From positions 1 through 22,085 of the IMG/VR virus record IMGVR_UViG_3300009034_000226: a stretch of DNA of 22,085 nucleotides. One strand, given 5' to 3'. The translations under genes were made by a program, and so were the position numbers. The notes beneath the pieces were generated by a model that saw only the letters and a list, made by a program, of their open reading frames with translations, was not told the DNA's origin and did not search any database. This document shows, one piece after another, positions 7,652-14,442 of the stretch (position 1 is the first letter of the stretch; each line of letters opens with the position of its first letter). This DNA comes from a virus.

Positions 7652-7855
7652 ATGTCTTTAGATTCAAATGTATTATCAGAATTATCGATAAAACAAATAG
7701 TTGAAGAAAAAGAAAAATTAGAAAAAAATATAGAAAAAATTTTAGAAAATTTTGAAGAAAAAACAAAGATAGGAGTAATAAAAATATTAATATATAAACC
7801 AAATAATTTGAGAGGAGAAAAAAGTATAAAAATTAATATAGATGTTGGTATTTAA
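7652..7855 (+). CDS. Small charged protein of unknown function
   Basis: The 67-residue protein has a helical, probably coiled-coil first half (IKQIVEEKEKLEKNIEKIL) and a more mixed second half (IGVIKILIYKPNNLRGEKSI). I recognise no family. The ATG has a TAGGAG site and lies 40 bases after an extended -10 element, so it heads a three-gene rightward unit set against the direction of the surrounding structural genes. The opposite strand also has an open frame of similar length here, but it has no ribosome site and encodes a Leu/Phe/Ile run typical of antisense noise. Confidence 0.65.
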   Translation: MSLDSNVLSELSIKQIVEEKEKLEKNIEKILENFEEKTKIGVIKILIYKPNNLRGEKSIKINIDVGI

Positions 7856-7867
7856 GAAGAAAAAAAA

Positions 7868-8077
7868 ATGAAAATTAAAGTAAGAGATAAAATATATGAT
7901 GGAGAAAAAGAACCCGTAATGGTTATTCTTATGAAACAAGATAAAAAAAATATTAAAAATATGATATCAAGAGCAACAAAATATTGTATGTATCCTGAGA
8001 CATTTTCAATAGAGGAAATTGAAACATTTATGAAAATCGAAGAAAAAGAAATTGTTAGAGAGAAAAAATGTTATTAA
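7868..8077 (+). CDS. Small conserved-looking phage protein, unknown function
   Basis: The 69-residue protein begins MKIKVRDKIYDGEKEPVMVI and continues 'LMKQDKKNIKNMISRATKYC'. This 'kvrDkiYDgekePVMvIL...Dk.nI.nM' pattern recurs in my recollection among uncharacterised small phage and bacterial proteins, often near a DNA-binding regulator. It follows the previous gene after 12 bases, with an AAGAAG site, and its last 10 bases overlap the next gene, so the three are one operon. A role is not known; association with the following excisionase-like protein suggests a joint regulatory job, which is inference. Confidence 0.75.
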   Translation: MKIKVRDKIYDGEKEPVMVILMKQDKKNIKNMISRATKYCMYPETFSIEEIETFMKIEEKEIVREKKCY

Positions 8078-8274
8078 CTACAAAACAAGTAGCAGAAAAA
8101 TTAAAAATTACACCAAATCGAATTTTAAAATTAATATATGATAAACGCTTACCAGCAAAAAAACAAGGTAGAGATTGGGTCATAAAGGAAAGAGATCTTA
8201 AAAAAATAGAATATAGAAAAACCGGCAGACCTTGTAAAGTAGTACCAAAAATTATTTTGAAATATGGAAAATAA
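8068..8274 (+). CDS. Excisionase/MerR-like helix-turn-helix DNA-binding protein
   Basis: The 68-residue protein reads 'LLTTKQVAEKLKITPNRILK' then 'LIYDKRLPAKKQGRDWVIKE', the HTH_17 / excisionase winged-helix pattern: 'l.t..eaAe.Lgit..rv..li..grlpa.k.Gr.w.i...dl'. The helix-turn-helix spans about residues 4-25 and the wing about 30-45; the tail (RKTGRPCKVVPKIILKYGK) is basic. It would bind DNA as a small regulator. It need not be a true Xis: no integrase or att site is seen in this window. Its start lies within the end of the preceding gene. It ends 4 bases before the convergent portal gene stop. Confidence 0.85.
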   Translation: MLLTTKQVAEKLKITPNRILKLIYDKRLPAKKQGRDWVIKERDLKKIEYRKTGRPCKVVPKIILKYGK

Positions 8275-8278
8275 TAAA

Positions 8279-9718
8279 TTATTCTTTTTTATTATTTTTT
8301 ACATTATTTAAATTATTTGGATTATCAAAAGTACCTTGCGATTTTGTTTTAAAAAAAGCACCAAGTCTATTTTTGAGATCTATAGTTGTATCAAAACTAT
8401 ATCCATCTGGTCCGAATCTTGCTTTAGCAACTTCTTCAGGAGTTAAAATCTTATGCTTAACATATTCCACATCAACTTGACCTTGCATTTTTCTTGCTGT
8501 AGTAATCTCTTTATTTGTTTCATCCCATAAAGAATTGAATTTAATATCCCAAGTTTCTGGTTCTTTACCTTTAGTTAAACAACTTTTACTATTTAAAATT
8601 AATTTAATAAGATAAGTAATGGGTTCCAATATATGTTCATCTTGATATGATCTAACAATGTCATAGTAAGTCCTAGTTGTTTCAGTTGCACCGGCTAACG
8701 TTCCCAATGACTGACCAAAAAATCTTGCTCGTGGGATTTCAAAAGCAGCACATACTTGATCTATATATTTATCCATTAAATCTGCTAACCCCGATATCGG
8801 AGTTTGCGTCTTGTTAAATTCTTCATCTTCACCTAATAAAACAAAACCGAGTGATGACATATTTGCTATAGCATATTGAATTCTTAAATCTAATTTACTT
8901 TTACCTTCATCAGACATTAATAAATCACCTAAATCTGGAAGCTTAAGAATCTTAGTAATGAAATCTTGAAACAATATTGCCCCTGCTTGGATTGAAGTTC
9001 CGTATTGTTTTAATGTTAAATTTATTGAATTTAATATACTATCATGCCATTCTTTATTTAGTCTTCTTGAATATTCAGGTAAGTATGCACCATCAAAACG
9101 TATAATTCTACTTTCATGAATTTTCATATTATATGGAACTTCTTCATCTTTTAATAAAGTATTTAATTTATAAAATTCAGGTTCACCATATTTTTCTTTA
9201 AGTGGATTTTTGTATAAACTTCCAACTTCTAATCCCCATCTATCTATTATATTTAAATGAGTAATATCATTAAGATTATCAATATCTATTGGTTTATCTG
9301 GTTTTTTACCATCTGCTGCACCTATAACAATTACTGAACCACCATAAAGTCTTCCGTTAAACATACCATGTTTAAATTTTAATTTAGCTTTAAGTTTTCT
9401 TAATTTTTCATTAACGTTTCTAATTAAATCTTCATTTCCGAGATTTAAACTTATCCATTTTCTGGTTGCATCACTAGGAATAGCTTGTATTCCTTTTCTT
9501 GTTGTCCAATCTTGTCTATAAAGTGTTTCCAATGTTGACCTATCTAACGGAGTTTCAATTTGATATTGCAATCTATTAATAGGGTCATAAGTTCCACCAA
9601 ACCCTGACCGTACATTATAAAAAGCATCTGTAGTATAATTCTTTTTATGATTTTTGTAATTATTAGAACTGTCATAATTTGTTTTATTGTATTTATGTTG
9701 TTTTGTTTTTTTAGACAT
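8279..9718 (-). CDS. Portal protein, DUF1073 family
   Basis: The 479-residue protein matches DUF1073 phage portals: 'LETLYRQDWTTRKGIQAIPS', 'DATRKWISLN', 'MFNGRLYGGSVIVIGAADG', 'IHESRIIRFDGAYLPEYSRR', 'WHDSILNSINLTLKQYGTSI', 'TPISGLADLMDKYIDQVCAA' and 'FEIPRARFFGQSLGTLAGAT'. The portal dodecamer sits at one capsid vertex, binds the terminase and passes DNA. The N-terminal 30 residues are Lys/Asn/Tyr-rich and probably disordered. Length is normal. The ribosome site is weak (ATAGG). Downstream lies the plus-strand cassette on the other strand, then the protease gene. Confidence 0.93.
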   Translation of the reverse strand: MSKKTKQHKYNKTNYDSSNNYKNHKKNYTTDAFYNVRSGFGGTYDPINRLQYQIETPLDRSTLETLYRQDWTTRKGIQAIPSDATRKWISLNLGNEDLIRNVNEKLRKLKAKLKFKHGMFNGRLYGGSVIVIGAADGKKPDKPIDIDNLNDITHLNIIDRWGLEVGSLYKNPLKEKYGEPEFYKLNTLLKDEEVPYNMKIHESRIIRFDGAYLPEYSRRLNKEWHDSILNSINLTLKQYGTSIQAGAILFQDFITKILKLPDLGDLLMSDEGKSKLDLRIQYAIANMSSLGFVLLGEDEEFNKTQTPISGLADLMDKYIDQVCAAFEIPRARFFGQSLGTLAGATETTRTYYDIVRSYQDEHILEPITYLIKLILNSKSCLTKGKEPETWDIKFNSLWDETNKEITTARKMQGQVDVEYVKHKILTPEEVAKARFGPDGYSFDTTIDLKNRLGAFFKTKSQGTFDNPNNLNNVKNNKKE

Positions 9719-9777
9719 TGTAGACCTATATTTTATTCGATAATAATATTAACTTTATCTCTTTATATATTATCATA

Positions 9778-9906
9778 TTATTTAGTTTTAAACAATTCAT
9801 TAAATAATTCTTCTATTATTGAAGATATTAAACAATCAACATATATTCTCATATTTGTACGTCTTTTTAATGCCATTAATAATTTATTTTCTGGATGTAA
9901 TTCCAT
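9778..9906 (-). CDS. Small protein between terminase and portal (second half of a TAG-split frame)
   Basis: A 42-residue frame, MELHPENKLLMALKRRTNMR followed by 'IYVDCLISSIIEELFNELFK', is helical and amphipathic. It begins at the ATG directly after the TAG stop of the 21-residue frame upstream and is in the same reading frame, so the pair could represent one 64-codon gene with a single amber codon. It has no ribosome site of its own other than by coupling. Phages of this kind often have a small gene between large terminase and portal; I know no function. Confidence 0.5.
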   Translation of the reverse strand: MELHPENKLLMALKRRTNMRIYVDCLISSIIEELFNELFKTK

Positions 9907-9972
9907 CTACAATCTATCTAATAAATTATTCCTTATATTTTCTTTTATTTCTATTTGTTTTTTATTAAGCAT
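9907..9972 (-). CDS. 21-residue frame ending in TAG, first half of split gene
   Basis: The frame MLNKKQIEIKENIRNNLLDR plus Leu starts 12 bases after the terminase stop with an AAGGAAA ribosome site and ends with TAG immediately followed in frame by ATG. Either it is a short leader that couples translation to the 42-residue frame, or an amber mutation split a 64-residue gene. No other gene in the window contains in-frame TAG, so code reassignment is unlikely. Confidence 0.4.
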   Translation of the reverse strand: MLNKKQIEIKENIRNNLLDRL

Positions 9973-9983
9973 TTTGTATTTCC

Positions 9984-12449
9984 TTATTTTTGAGCTAAAG
10001 CATCAGATATTGATGTTGTTTTTTCCATATGTTGAGCATAAGCAGTACAATCAGCATCTTCATCTTCTGCACCAGATGGAAAAGTAGTTAAATTTCTTTC
10101 GTATACAGCTAAATATATTGCATTTTTCGGAAAAAAGACTCTTTCATTTTCACAATAACTAGCCATTGGAGTAGCTCTTATAAATTTATCTTGTCCTTTA
10201 CTTGGAACTTCTTTAAAGGGGATTTTAATACCTCCAATTTCATCATTTCCTTCTGATTGTTTTTTTAAAACTTTTCCTAATTTTTCATTTTCAATTAAAA
10301 TTTCTTTGGCATTATTTTTAAATGCAAAATTTAATATTATAGATAATGCTCTTTGATGAGGAATTCTATCATTAAAACGATCTAATAATAACCAAATTTT
10401 ATGTTTTTTTGAATATCCCCAGGCCAACATTCCGGTCGGATCATTTTTTTTCTTTTCTTCGAGAGCTGGATCAACCGTTACCGCTATTCTTAAACTATTT
10501 TTATATATTCTTATTGGTTCTTTTTGTTCAAACCTATAACAAAGAAAATCATATGTTCTTTTATCTCTTTCATAATATCTAAAAAATTCTTTCTTAAAAA
10601 GATTTCCACCTCTCGCCATTGGATTGCCTTGAAAAAGAGCTGTCCACCAATATGGTCCACTTATTCTTTTTTTATATTCAAGTCTTTTAACATTATATTC
10701 TTTAGGCCATAATGCTTCTCCTGGTTTTCTTCCCAATGGGTCATTTTTTTCAGCTATTGCTGGTAAATTAATATATTCATATTCAAATGGAAAATCTTCT
10801 TTTTCTCTATCAGCCTGTGCTACTAATCTTCCTATTAGATCATCGTCGTTCCATCTTGTATTATGACTTACAAGTCCATCTGCTATAAAACATTCTGTAT
10901 TATCAACTGTTACATCGTATACAAAATCTTTTTCTATTTTATTTATTTTTCTTATTTTAGATATAATAAATTCAGATTCAATTCTTTTTTTTGAAAAATG
11001 AAAGGTATAAGATTTTGACTCTATAACAGTCTTACTATGTGGTGGTTTATTTTTTTGAGTTCGTTTATATACATTTGTAACTTTATAGCCGCATGATCTT
11101 GCTAAATGTCTTAAATCTTCTAATAAATATTCATTACATAATTTAATACCATATCCTTCAAATCCTCTTTTTTTTATTTCCCAACCATCAGCAGTGCAAA
11201 ATCCTTTAATAAAAGAAAGTCTATTTTCTAGACATTCTTCAAATATAAAATCTGGTAATCTTTTTGTATGAGAATTTCCCTTAAGTCCATAATTTAAAAA
11301 CCATCTTCCAATATTTTGAATTTCAGTTCTGTAATAACCATAACCATAACTTTTTAAACTTTTATTAAATAATTTTAAAAATAATATTTTTGTAACGAAA
11401 TTTTTGTATTCTGATTTTTTTATTGCAACACAAGTTATTTTAGTATTTCTTTTATAATATTTATTTCTTTTTTTATCATACTGGGGACTTTTGTTAATAG
11501 TAATCCATCCATCACCAAACATAAATCCAAGTAATAATGCTTCTGTTTTAGTTATTTTATTATTTTTAAAATTATTATTTTGTAATATTGATATTAATTT
11601 ATCACCAGGCATTAATTCTCTAACACATTTCCATATTCTTTTTCCATTATCAAGTTCTACCAAGAAAGGATGCTTAGCATTTGCTTTTACAGTGTTATTA
11701 CCAGTTTTTATTTCATATATTTCATCTTTTTCATATTTAATCCAATTAAGAATTTTTCTTTTTACTATTTTATTTTTTTTATAAGTTAATATTTCATCAT
11801 TAATTTTAATATTTTTTAAATATTCCCATCTTCCATTAGACATTAAAATTTTAGTATCACCGGTCATACAAGCCAAAATCACTGTTAAAGAATTCGGATG
11901 TAATCTAGTTGCCACAATTGATTGCCACTTACTCCATATCTTATCTCTATAAGCTTTTGATTCAGCTTGCTCATCTCCTTTCATATAATCATCAATTACA
12001 AAAAGATCAGCACCAAAACCAGTTATACTTCCATCAATTCCAGCAGATCTAACACCACCACCAAGACTTGTATTCCAGGCAGCCCTATTATATAAATTTG
12101 GGTTGGGGTCTGCTCCAAATAAAATTGGACCCCATTTAGCAAATATGTTTTTTGCATAATCAGAATTTTCATCAGAAAGTTCCGCCGAATAAGAAGTTAA
12201 TATAACTCTATTTCGAGGGAAGTTTCCTAGATACCATGGAATGAAATGCTTTGATATTAAAAGAGTTTTACCATGTTGTGGTGGGATTGAAACCATTAAT
12301 AATTGAAATTTTTCACTTTTTACATTTAGTTTAGATTGTATTTTGTCAGCGATAAATTTTATATGTGGTGGACACTGCAAATTTGAACATATTTTTGGAA
12401 ATGCATAAAGATATTTTTTTGCTGTAGCTGAAAGTTGTTGCGGGGTCAT
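9984..12449 (-). CDS. terL: Large terminase subunit with in-frame intein
   Basis: TerL is the ATPase-nuclease that packages DNA. From the ATG at 12449 (GGAAAG site 7 bases upstream; an upstream in-frame TTG at 12464 is less likely) the product is 821 residues. Walker A is PPQHGKT (56-62), Walker B 'LFVIDDYM' (Asp153, Asp154), motif III 'TRWNDDDLIGRLV' starts at residue 531, and the RNase-H-like nuclease has 'VTVDPALEE' (Asp660), 'LLLDRFND' (Asp690) and 'GAEDEDADCTAY' (Asp798, Asp800). Residues 194-530 are an intein, listed separately; removing it leaves 484 residues, a normal TerL length, and joins 'TVILA' to 'TRWNDDD', the expected intact motif. A candidate small terminase lies upstream and the portal downstream. 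Confidence 0.95.
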   Translation of the reverse strand: MTPQQLSATAKKYLYAFPKICSNLQCPPHIKFIADKIQSKLNVKSEKFQLLMVSIPPQHGKTLLISKHFIPWYLGNFPRNRVILTSYSAELSDENSDYAKNIFAKWGPILFGADPNPNLYNRAAWNTSLGGGVRSAGIDGSITGFGADLFVIDDYMKGDEQAESKAYRDKIWSKWQSIVATRLHPNSLTVILACMTGDTKILMSNGRWEYLKNIKINDEILTYKKNKIVKRKILNWIKYEKDEIYEIKTGNNTVKANAKHPFLVELDNGKRIWKCVRELMPGDKLISILQNNNFKNNKITKTEALLLGFMFGDGWITINKSPQYDKKRNKYYKRNTKITCVAIKKSEYKNFVTKILFLKLFNKSLKSYGYGYYRTEIQNIGRWFLNYGLKGNSHTKRLPDFIFEECLENRLSFIKGFCTADGWEIKKRGFEGYGIKLCNEYLLEDLRHLARSCGYKVTNVYKRTQKNKPPHSKTVIESKSYTFHFSKKRIESEFIISKIRKINKIEKDFVYDVTVDNTECFIADGLVSHNTRWNDDDLIGRLVAQADREKEDFPFEYEYINLPAIAEKNDPLGRKPGEALWPKEYNVKRLEYKKRISGPYWWTALFQGNPMARGGNLFKKEFFRYYERDKRTYDFLCYRFEQKEPIRIYKNSLRIAVTVDPALEEKKKNDPTGMLAWGYSKKHKIWLLLDRFNDRIPHQRALSIILNFAFKNNAKEILIENEKLGKVLKKQSEGNDEIGGIKIPFKEVPSKGQDKFIRATPMASYCENERVFFPKNAIYLAVYERNLTTFPSGAEDEDADCTAYAQHMEKTTSISDALAQK
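10860..11870 (-). mobile_element. LAGLIDADG intein inside the terminase
   Basis: The 337-residue insert begins with Cys (CMTGDTKILMSNGRWEYLKN), has a block B-like 'VKANAKHPFLV' with the His but Asn in place of the usual Thr three residues before it, and ends with 'FVYDVTVDNTECFIADG' then LVSHN, followed by Thr as first C-extein residue. The catalytic Cys1, penultimate His and terminal Asn are all present, so protein splicing is expected. Two LAGLIDADG motifs, 'LLLGFMFGDG' and 'SFIKGFCTADG', keep their acidic residues, so the homing endonuclease is probably active or recently so. It spreads by cutting intein-less terL alleles. Its very Lys/Asn/Ile-rich composition matches the phage. Confidence 0.93.
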
Positions 12450-12450
12450 A

Positions 12451-12510
12451 TCATATCTTTCCAATATTTTTTATATATTTTTTTTCTAATGATTTAGCAA
12501 TTAATAACAT
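12451..12510 (-). CDS. 19-residue coupling frame before terminase
   Basis: MLLIAKSLEKKYIKNIGKI starts 6 bases after the upstream stop and its TGA lies 1 base before the terminase ATG. It has no ribosome site. It may only keep ribosomes on the message between the two genes, or be chance. Confidence 0.2.
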   Translation of the reverse strand: MLLIAKSLEKKYIKNIGKI

Positions 12511-12516
12511 AATTAT

Positions 12517-12912
12517 TTATATTCCAAGTTGTTTTCGAATAGTATCTAATCCAATTGACGATGATTTTTCTTTATCCATTATTATTTTTGTTTTAAAATC
12601 AATATTTTTATTAATTTTATCATTATTTTCTTTGTTAATTTTATCATTAATTTCTAATATATCACTATTTTCTTTTGATATAATAATTGAGCATTTAAAT
12701 TCATTAGTAAAATTTTCAATTGTATTAATTTCTTCAACAATTTTATTTTTATCTTCATCACTTAATTCTTTTTTTTCTTTTTTCTTTAAATTTAAAAAGA
12801 GCCATTTATGCCGTCTACTATAACAATTACAATGATAATAAACATTTGCTTGTAAAATTAATTCTAATGGATAAAAAAGAAATAAAAAATTGGGTAGAAA
12901 ATGAATGTTCAT
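12517..12912 (-). CDS. Candidate small terminase subunit or unknown packaging-region protein
   Basis: The ATG at 12912 overlaps the stop of the preceding gene as ATGA, typical of coupled translation, and gives 131 residues. The N-part reads 'FYPLELILQANVYYHCNCYS' then RRHKWLF; the middle is charged and helical (EKKELSDEDKNKIVEEINTI), and the Lys/Asn/Ile-rich tail ends 'SIGLDTIRKQLGI'. I recognise no named family. Its place directly upstream of the large terminase, its size and its helical charged character fit a small terminase, which recognises the packaging site, but no clear helix-turn-helix is visible, so the role is inferred. A longer frame from GTG at 12936 exists but is less likely. 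Confidence 0.6.
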   Translation of the reverse strand: MNIHFLPNFLFLFYPLELILQANVYYHCNCYSRRHKWLFLNLKKKEKKELSDEDKNKIVEEINTIENFTNEFKCSIIISKENSDILEINDKINKENNDKINKNIDFKTKIIMDKEKSSSIGLDTIRKQLGI

Positions 12913-13124
12913 TTTTTTATATGTTGAACTCCACAATGAAAATCTTTACATACTTTAAGTTTATCTTTCTGTAAAAAACAGACAAAAAGATTGTCATTCA
13001 TCAAAGATTGGCATAAAAAATAGCATATTTTAGTAAACATAAATCTTTTAGTATGCCAAGATATTTTTAATTTTTCATCCCAGCATAATTGTCTGCAATA
13101 TTCACCACATTTAATACATTCCAT
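12909..13124 (-). CDS. Cys-rich small protein, probable zinc binder
   Basis: The 71-residue protein begins MECIKCGEYCRQLCWDEKLK and ends 'KLKVCKDFHCGVQHIKK'. Nine or so Cys and several His, with C-x2-C and paired Cys near both ends, suggest one or two zinc sites. It has an AGGGG site 7 bases before ATG and its stop overlaps the next start. I recognise no family and cannot assign a role. Confidence 0.65.
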   Translation of the reverse strand: MECIKCGEYCRQLCWDEKLKISWHTKRFMFTKICYFLCQSLMNDNLFVCFLQKDKLKVCKDFHCGVQHIKK

Positions 13125-13134
13125 TTAAATACCC

Positions 13135-13425
13135 CTAAATATCTAAATCATGAAGATTAGGTATTGTAAATTCAAAATTATTAAATAATTCAAAAGCGAA
13201 TCTATTAGTTAAAATGTGACCTTGATATAAAATTTTTCTTTCTTTTTCTTTTATTAATTCAATAATCCATATTTTGTTTTTTTTTTGAGTTAAATGATAT
13301 ATTTTATGATTATTATTAATAAATAAATTAAAACGACTATCTTTAGTTGTTATAATTGAATTAATATTCCATTTTTCAAATCCAAATTTTTCTGGAATAA
13401 ATATTTCTTCCTTTTTTTTCTTCAT
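13135..13425 (-). CDS. Small protein of unknown function
   Basis: I chose the ATG at 13425 because a GGAG site lies 5 bases upstream; a longer frame from 13467 exists, but its AAGGG lies immediately against the ATG. The 96-residue product starts MKKKKEEIFIPEKFGFEKWN and appears beta-rich in the middle ('SRFNLFINNNHKIYHLTQKK', 'WIIELIKEKERKILYQGHIL'). Such a pattern could form a small beta barrel, but I recognise no family. It lies 10 bases before the Cys-rich gene in the same direction. Confidence 0.6.
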   Translation of the reverse strand: MKKKKEEIFIPEKFGFEKWNINSIITTKDSRFNLFINNNHKIYHLTQKKNKIWIIELIKEKERKILYQGHILTNRFAFELFNNFEFTIPNLHDLDI

Positions 13426-13484
13426 TTTTTCTCCATTTTTTATTAAATTATTATTTGCTGGTTCCATCCCTTATCTTTATTGCT

Positions 13485-13574
13485 CTATTCATACGATATA
13501 CGTGATAGCAATCCCCAGGGTTCATTATGCTTAATCACATTGCCAGTCATCAGCCAACCATCCCTCAAGAGCAT
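13485..13574 (-). CDS. 29-residue peptide in a GC-richer island
   Basis: A GGAG ribosome site (13582-13585) lies 7 bases before an ATG that opens the frame MLLRDGWLMTGNVIKHNEPW, ending LLSRISYE. The DNA is visibly richer in G and C than all neighbouring sequence and the peptide is Trp/Gly-containing, unlike the Lys/Asn-rich neighbours. It may be a real small gene, a leader peptide, or a remnant of acquired DNA. No family is recognised. Confidence 0.45.
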   Translation of the reverse strand: MLLRDGWLMTGNVIKHNEPWGLLSRISYE

Positions 13575-13607
13575 ATTTTTTCTCCATTTTTTATTATAAA
13601 TATAATA

Positions 13608-13796
13608 TTAAAACATTATTTTTTCAAAATCTTCTTGTTTTATATCTTTCCAAGGAATACCAACAACAAGTAATTTATGTTCTTTTTTGCATTTATCACA
13701 TAAAAATTTTTTTAATAATATTGTTGGTATATCAGTTTTATTAATATTAACTTTTTCACAATCTGGACACTGCCAATATAAATCGATTTCTTTCAT
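13608..13796 (-). CDS. Zinc-ribbon miniprotein
   Basis: The 62-residue protein has two C-x2-C knuckles, 'YWQCPDCEKVN' and 'KKFLCDKCKKEH', 22 residues apart, the layout of a zinc ribbon. Such small proteins often bind nucleic acid or protein partners, but the target cannot be read. GGAGG lies 7 bases before the ATG and includes the end of the upstream gene, whose stop is 3 bases away, so the two zinc-ribbon genes are translated together. Confidence 0.75.
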   Translation of the reverse strand: MKEIDLYWQCPDCEKVNINKTDIPTILLKKFLCDKCKKEHKLLVVGIPWKDIKQEDFEKIMF

Positions 13797-13799
13797 AGA

Positions 13800-14030
13800 C
13801 TAACCTCCGGTTTTCAAACATTCATCTATTAATTCATCGGCAACATCATTAATTATAGATATTGTATTAAATTTTTCAAGATCTCCAAAGTGTATAGAAC
13901 AATTACTACATTCATAATATGTTCTTGTAGAAAATCCTAAATCATCAATTTGACTCATTATTTGCATTTCTTTATATTCAGTTGATTGACATATTGGACA
14001 TATCCATTTAATATTTTTATTTGTATTCAT
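13800..14030 (-). CDS. Zinc-ribbon miniprotein
   Basis: The 76-residue protein has 'WICPICQSTEYKEMQIM' and 'TYYECSNCSIHFGDL', a C-x2-C pair 29 residues apart, again a zinc ribbon, followed by a helical acidic tail (NDVADELIDECLKTGG). Similar short phage proteins with 'CP.C......Y.C..C...FG' are common and uncharacterised. The start is 1 base after the upstream stop; the ribosome site is weak, so coupling is probable. It may be a diverged duplicate of the next gene, though sequence likeness beyond the Cys is slight. Confidence 0.75.
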   Translation of the reverse strand: MNTNKNIKWICPICQSTEYKEMQIMSQIDDLGFSTRTYYECSNCSIHFGDLEKFNTISIINDVADELIDECLKTGG

Positions 14031-14031
14031 T

Positions 14032-14271
14032 TTATTTTTCTTTCAATTTTTTAATATCTGTTTTTAAAGTTATTTCAGCTATATCATAAAATTTTTGTCT
14101 TTCATTTTTATTTGCAATTTTCCATAATTTTAATATATCGTTGGGTTTTTGACTAATATGATCAGCACAAAATATACTAAAAGCTATTTTTTCTTTCATT
14201 TCATCTCTTGCATTATTAAAAATTTTGATTAATCTATTTTCTATTTCATTTGTATCATTGTTAACTTTCAT
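14032..14271 (-). CDS. Small helical protein of unknown function
   Basis: The 79-residue product (MKVNNDTNEIENRLIKIFNN onward) is predicted helical throughout, with 'IAFSIFCADHISQKPNDILK' in the middle. No family is recognised and no membrane segment is seen. An AGGAAA site about 9 bases upstream supports the ATG. It is one of a run of small co-directional genes between the pyrE-like gene and the terminase genes. Confidence 0.6.
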   Translation of the reverse strand: MKVNNDTNEIENRLIKIFNNARDEMKEKIAFSIFCADHISQKPNDILKLWKIANKNERQKFYDIAEITLKTDIKKLKEK

Positions 14272-14291
14272 ATGATTATTTTCCTAATTTT

Positions 14292-14441
14292 TTAATTGTA
14301 ATTTAATTGATTAGTAAAAATTACACGTAATTTCATTGCTACTAATTCATTTAAAATTAATACCATAATAACATCTGGAATTTTTTCTTTCTTTTGAAAT
14401 TCTTTAAGTACAATAGATAATTTTGATATATACTTTTCCAT
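14292..14441 (-). CDS. 49-residue protein of unknown function
   Basis: The frame MEKYISKLSIVLKEFQKKEK continues 'IPDVIMVLILNELVAMKLRV' and ends LNYN. It has an AGGAA ribosome site 9 bases upstream and begins 1 base after the pyrE-like stop, filling what would otherwise be a 170-base gap. The amphipathic helical character suggests a small regulator or structural peptide, but nothing specific can be said. Confidence 0.55.
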   Translation of the reverse strand: MEKYISKLSIVLKEFQKKEKIPDVIMVLILNELVAMKLRVIFTNQLNYN

Positions 14442-14442
14442 T

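Noticed and set aside
7599-7802. Minus-strand Leu/Phe-rich frame that looks like a membrane protein
   Set aside because: It is the antisense of a Glu/Lys-rich helix with a good promoter and ribosome site; hydrophobicity is an artefact of reading A-rich codons backward.
8068-8274. Evidence for a temperate life style from the excisionase-like gene
   Set aside because: HTH_17 proteins serve many regulatory roles and no integrase, repressor or att repeat is seen here.
8270-8290. Bidirectional terminator between the convergent cassette and portal gene
   Set aside because: There is a 6-base AT-only stem followed by T6, too weak to call; it may still contribute.
9907-9909. TAG reassigned to an amino acid in this phage
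   Set aside because: Other genes end in TAG in sensible places (for example 20328-20330) and no long gene contains TAG in frame.
9647-10087. Plus-strand 146-codon hydrophobic frame across portal start, gap and terminase end
   Set aside because: It lies antisense to two sure genes, has no ribosome site, and its hydrophobic character arises from T-rich antisense.
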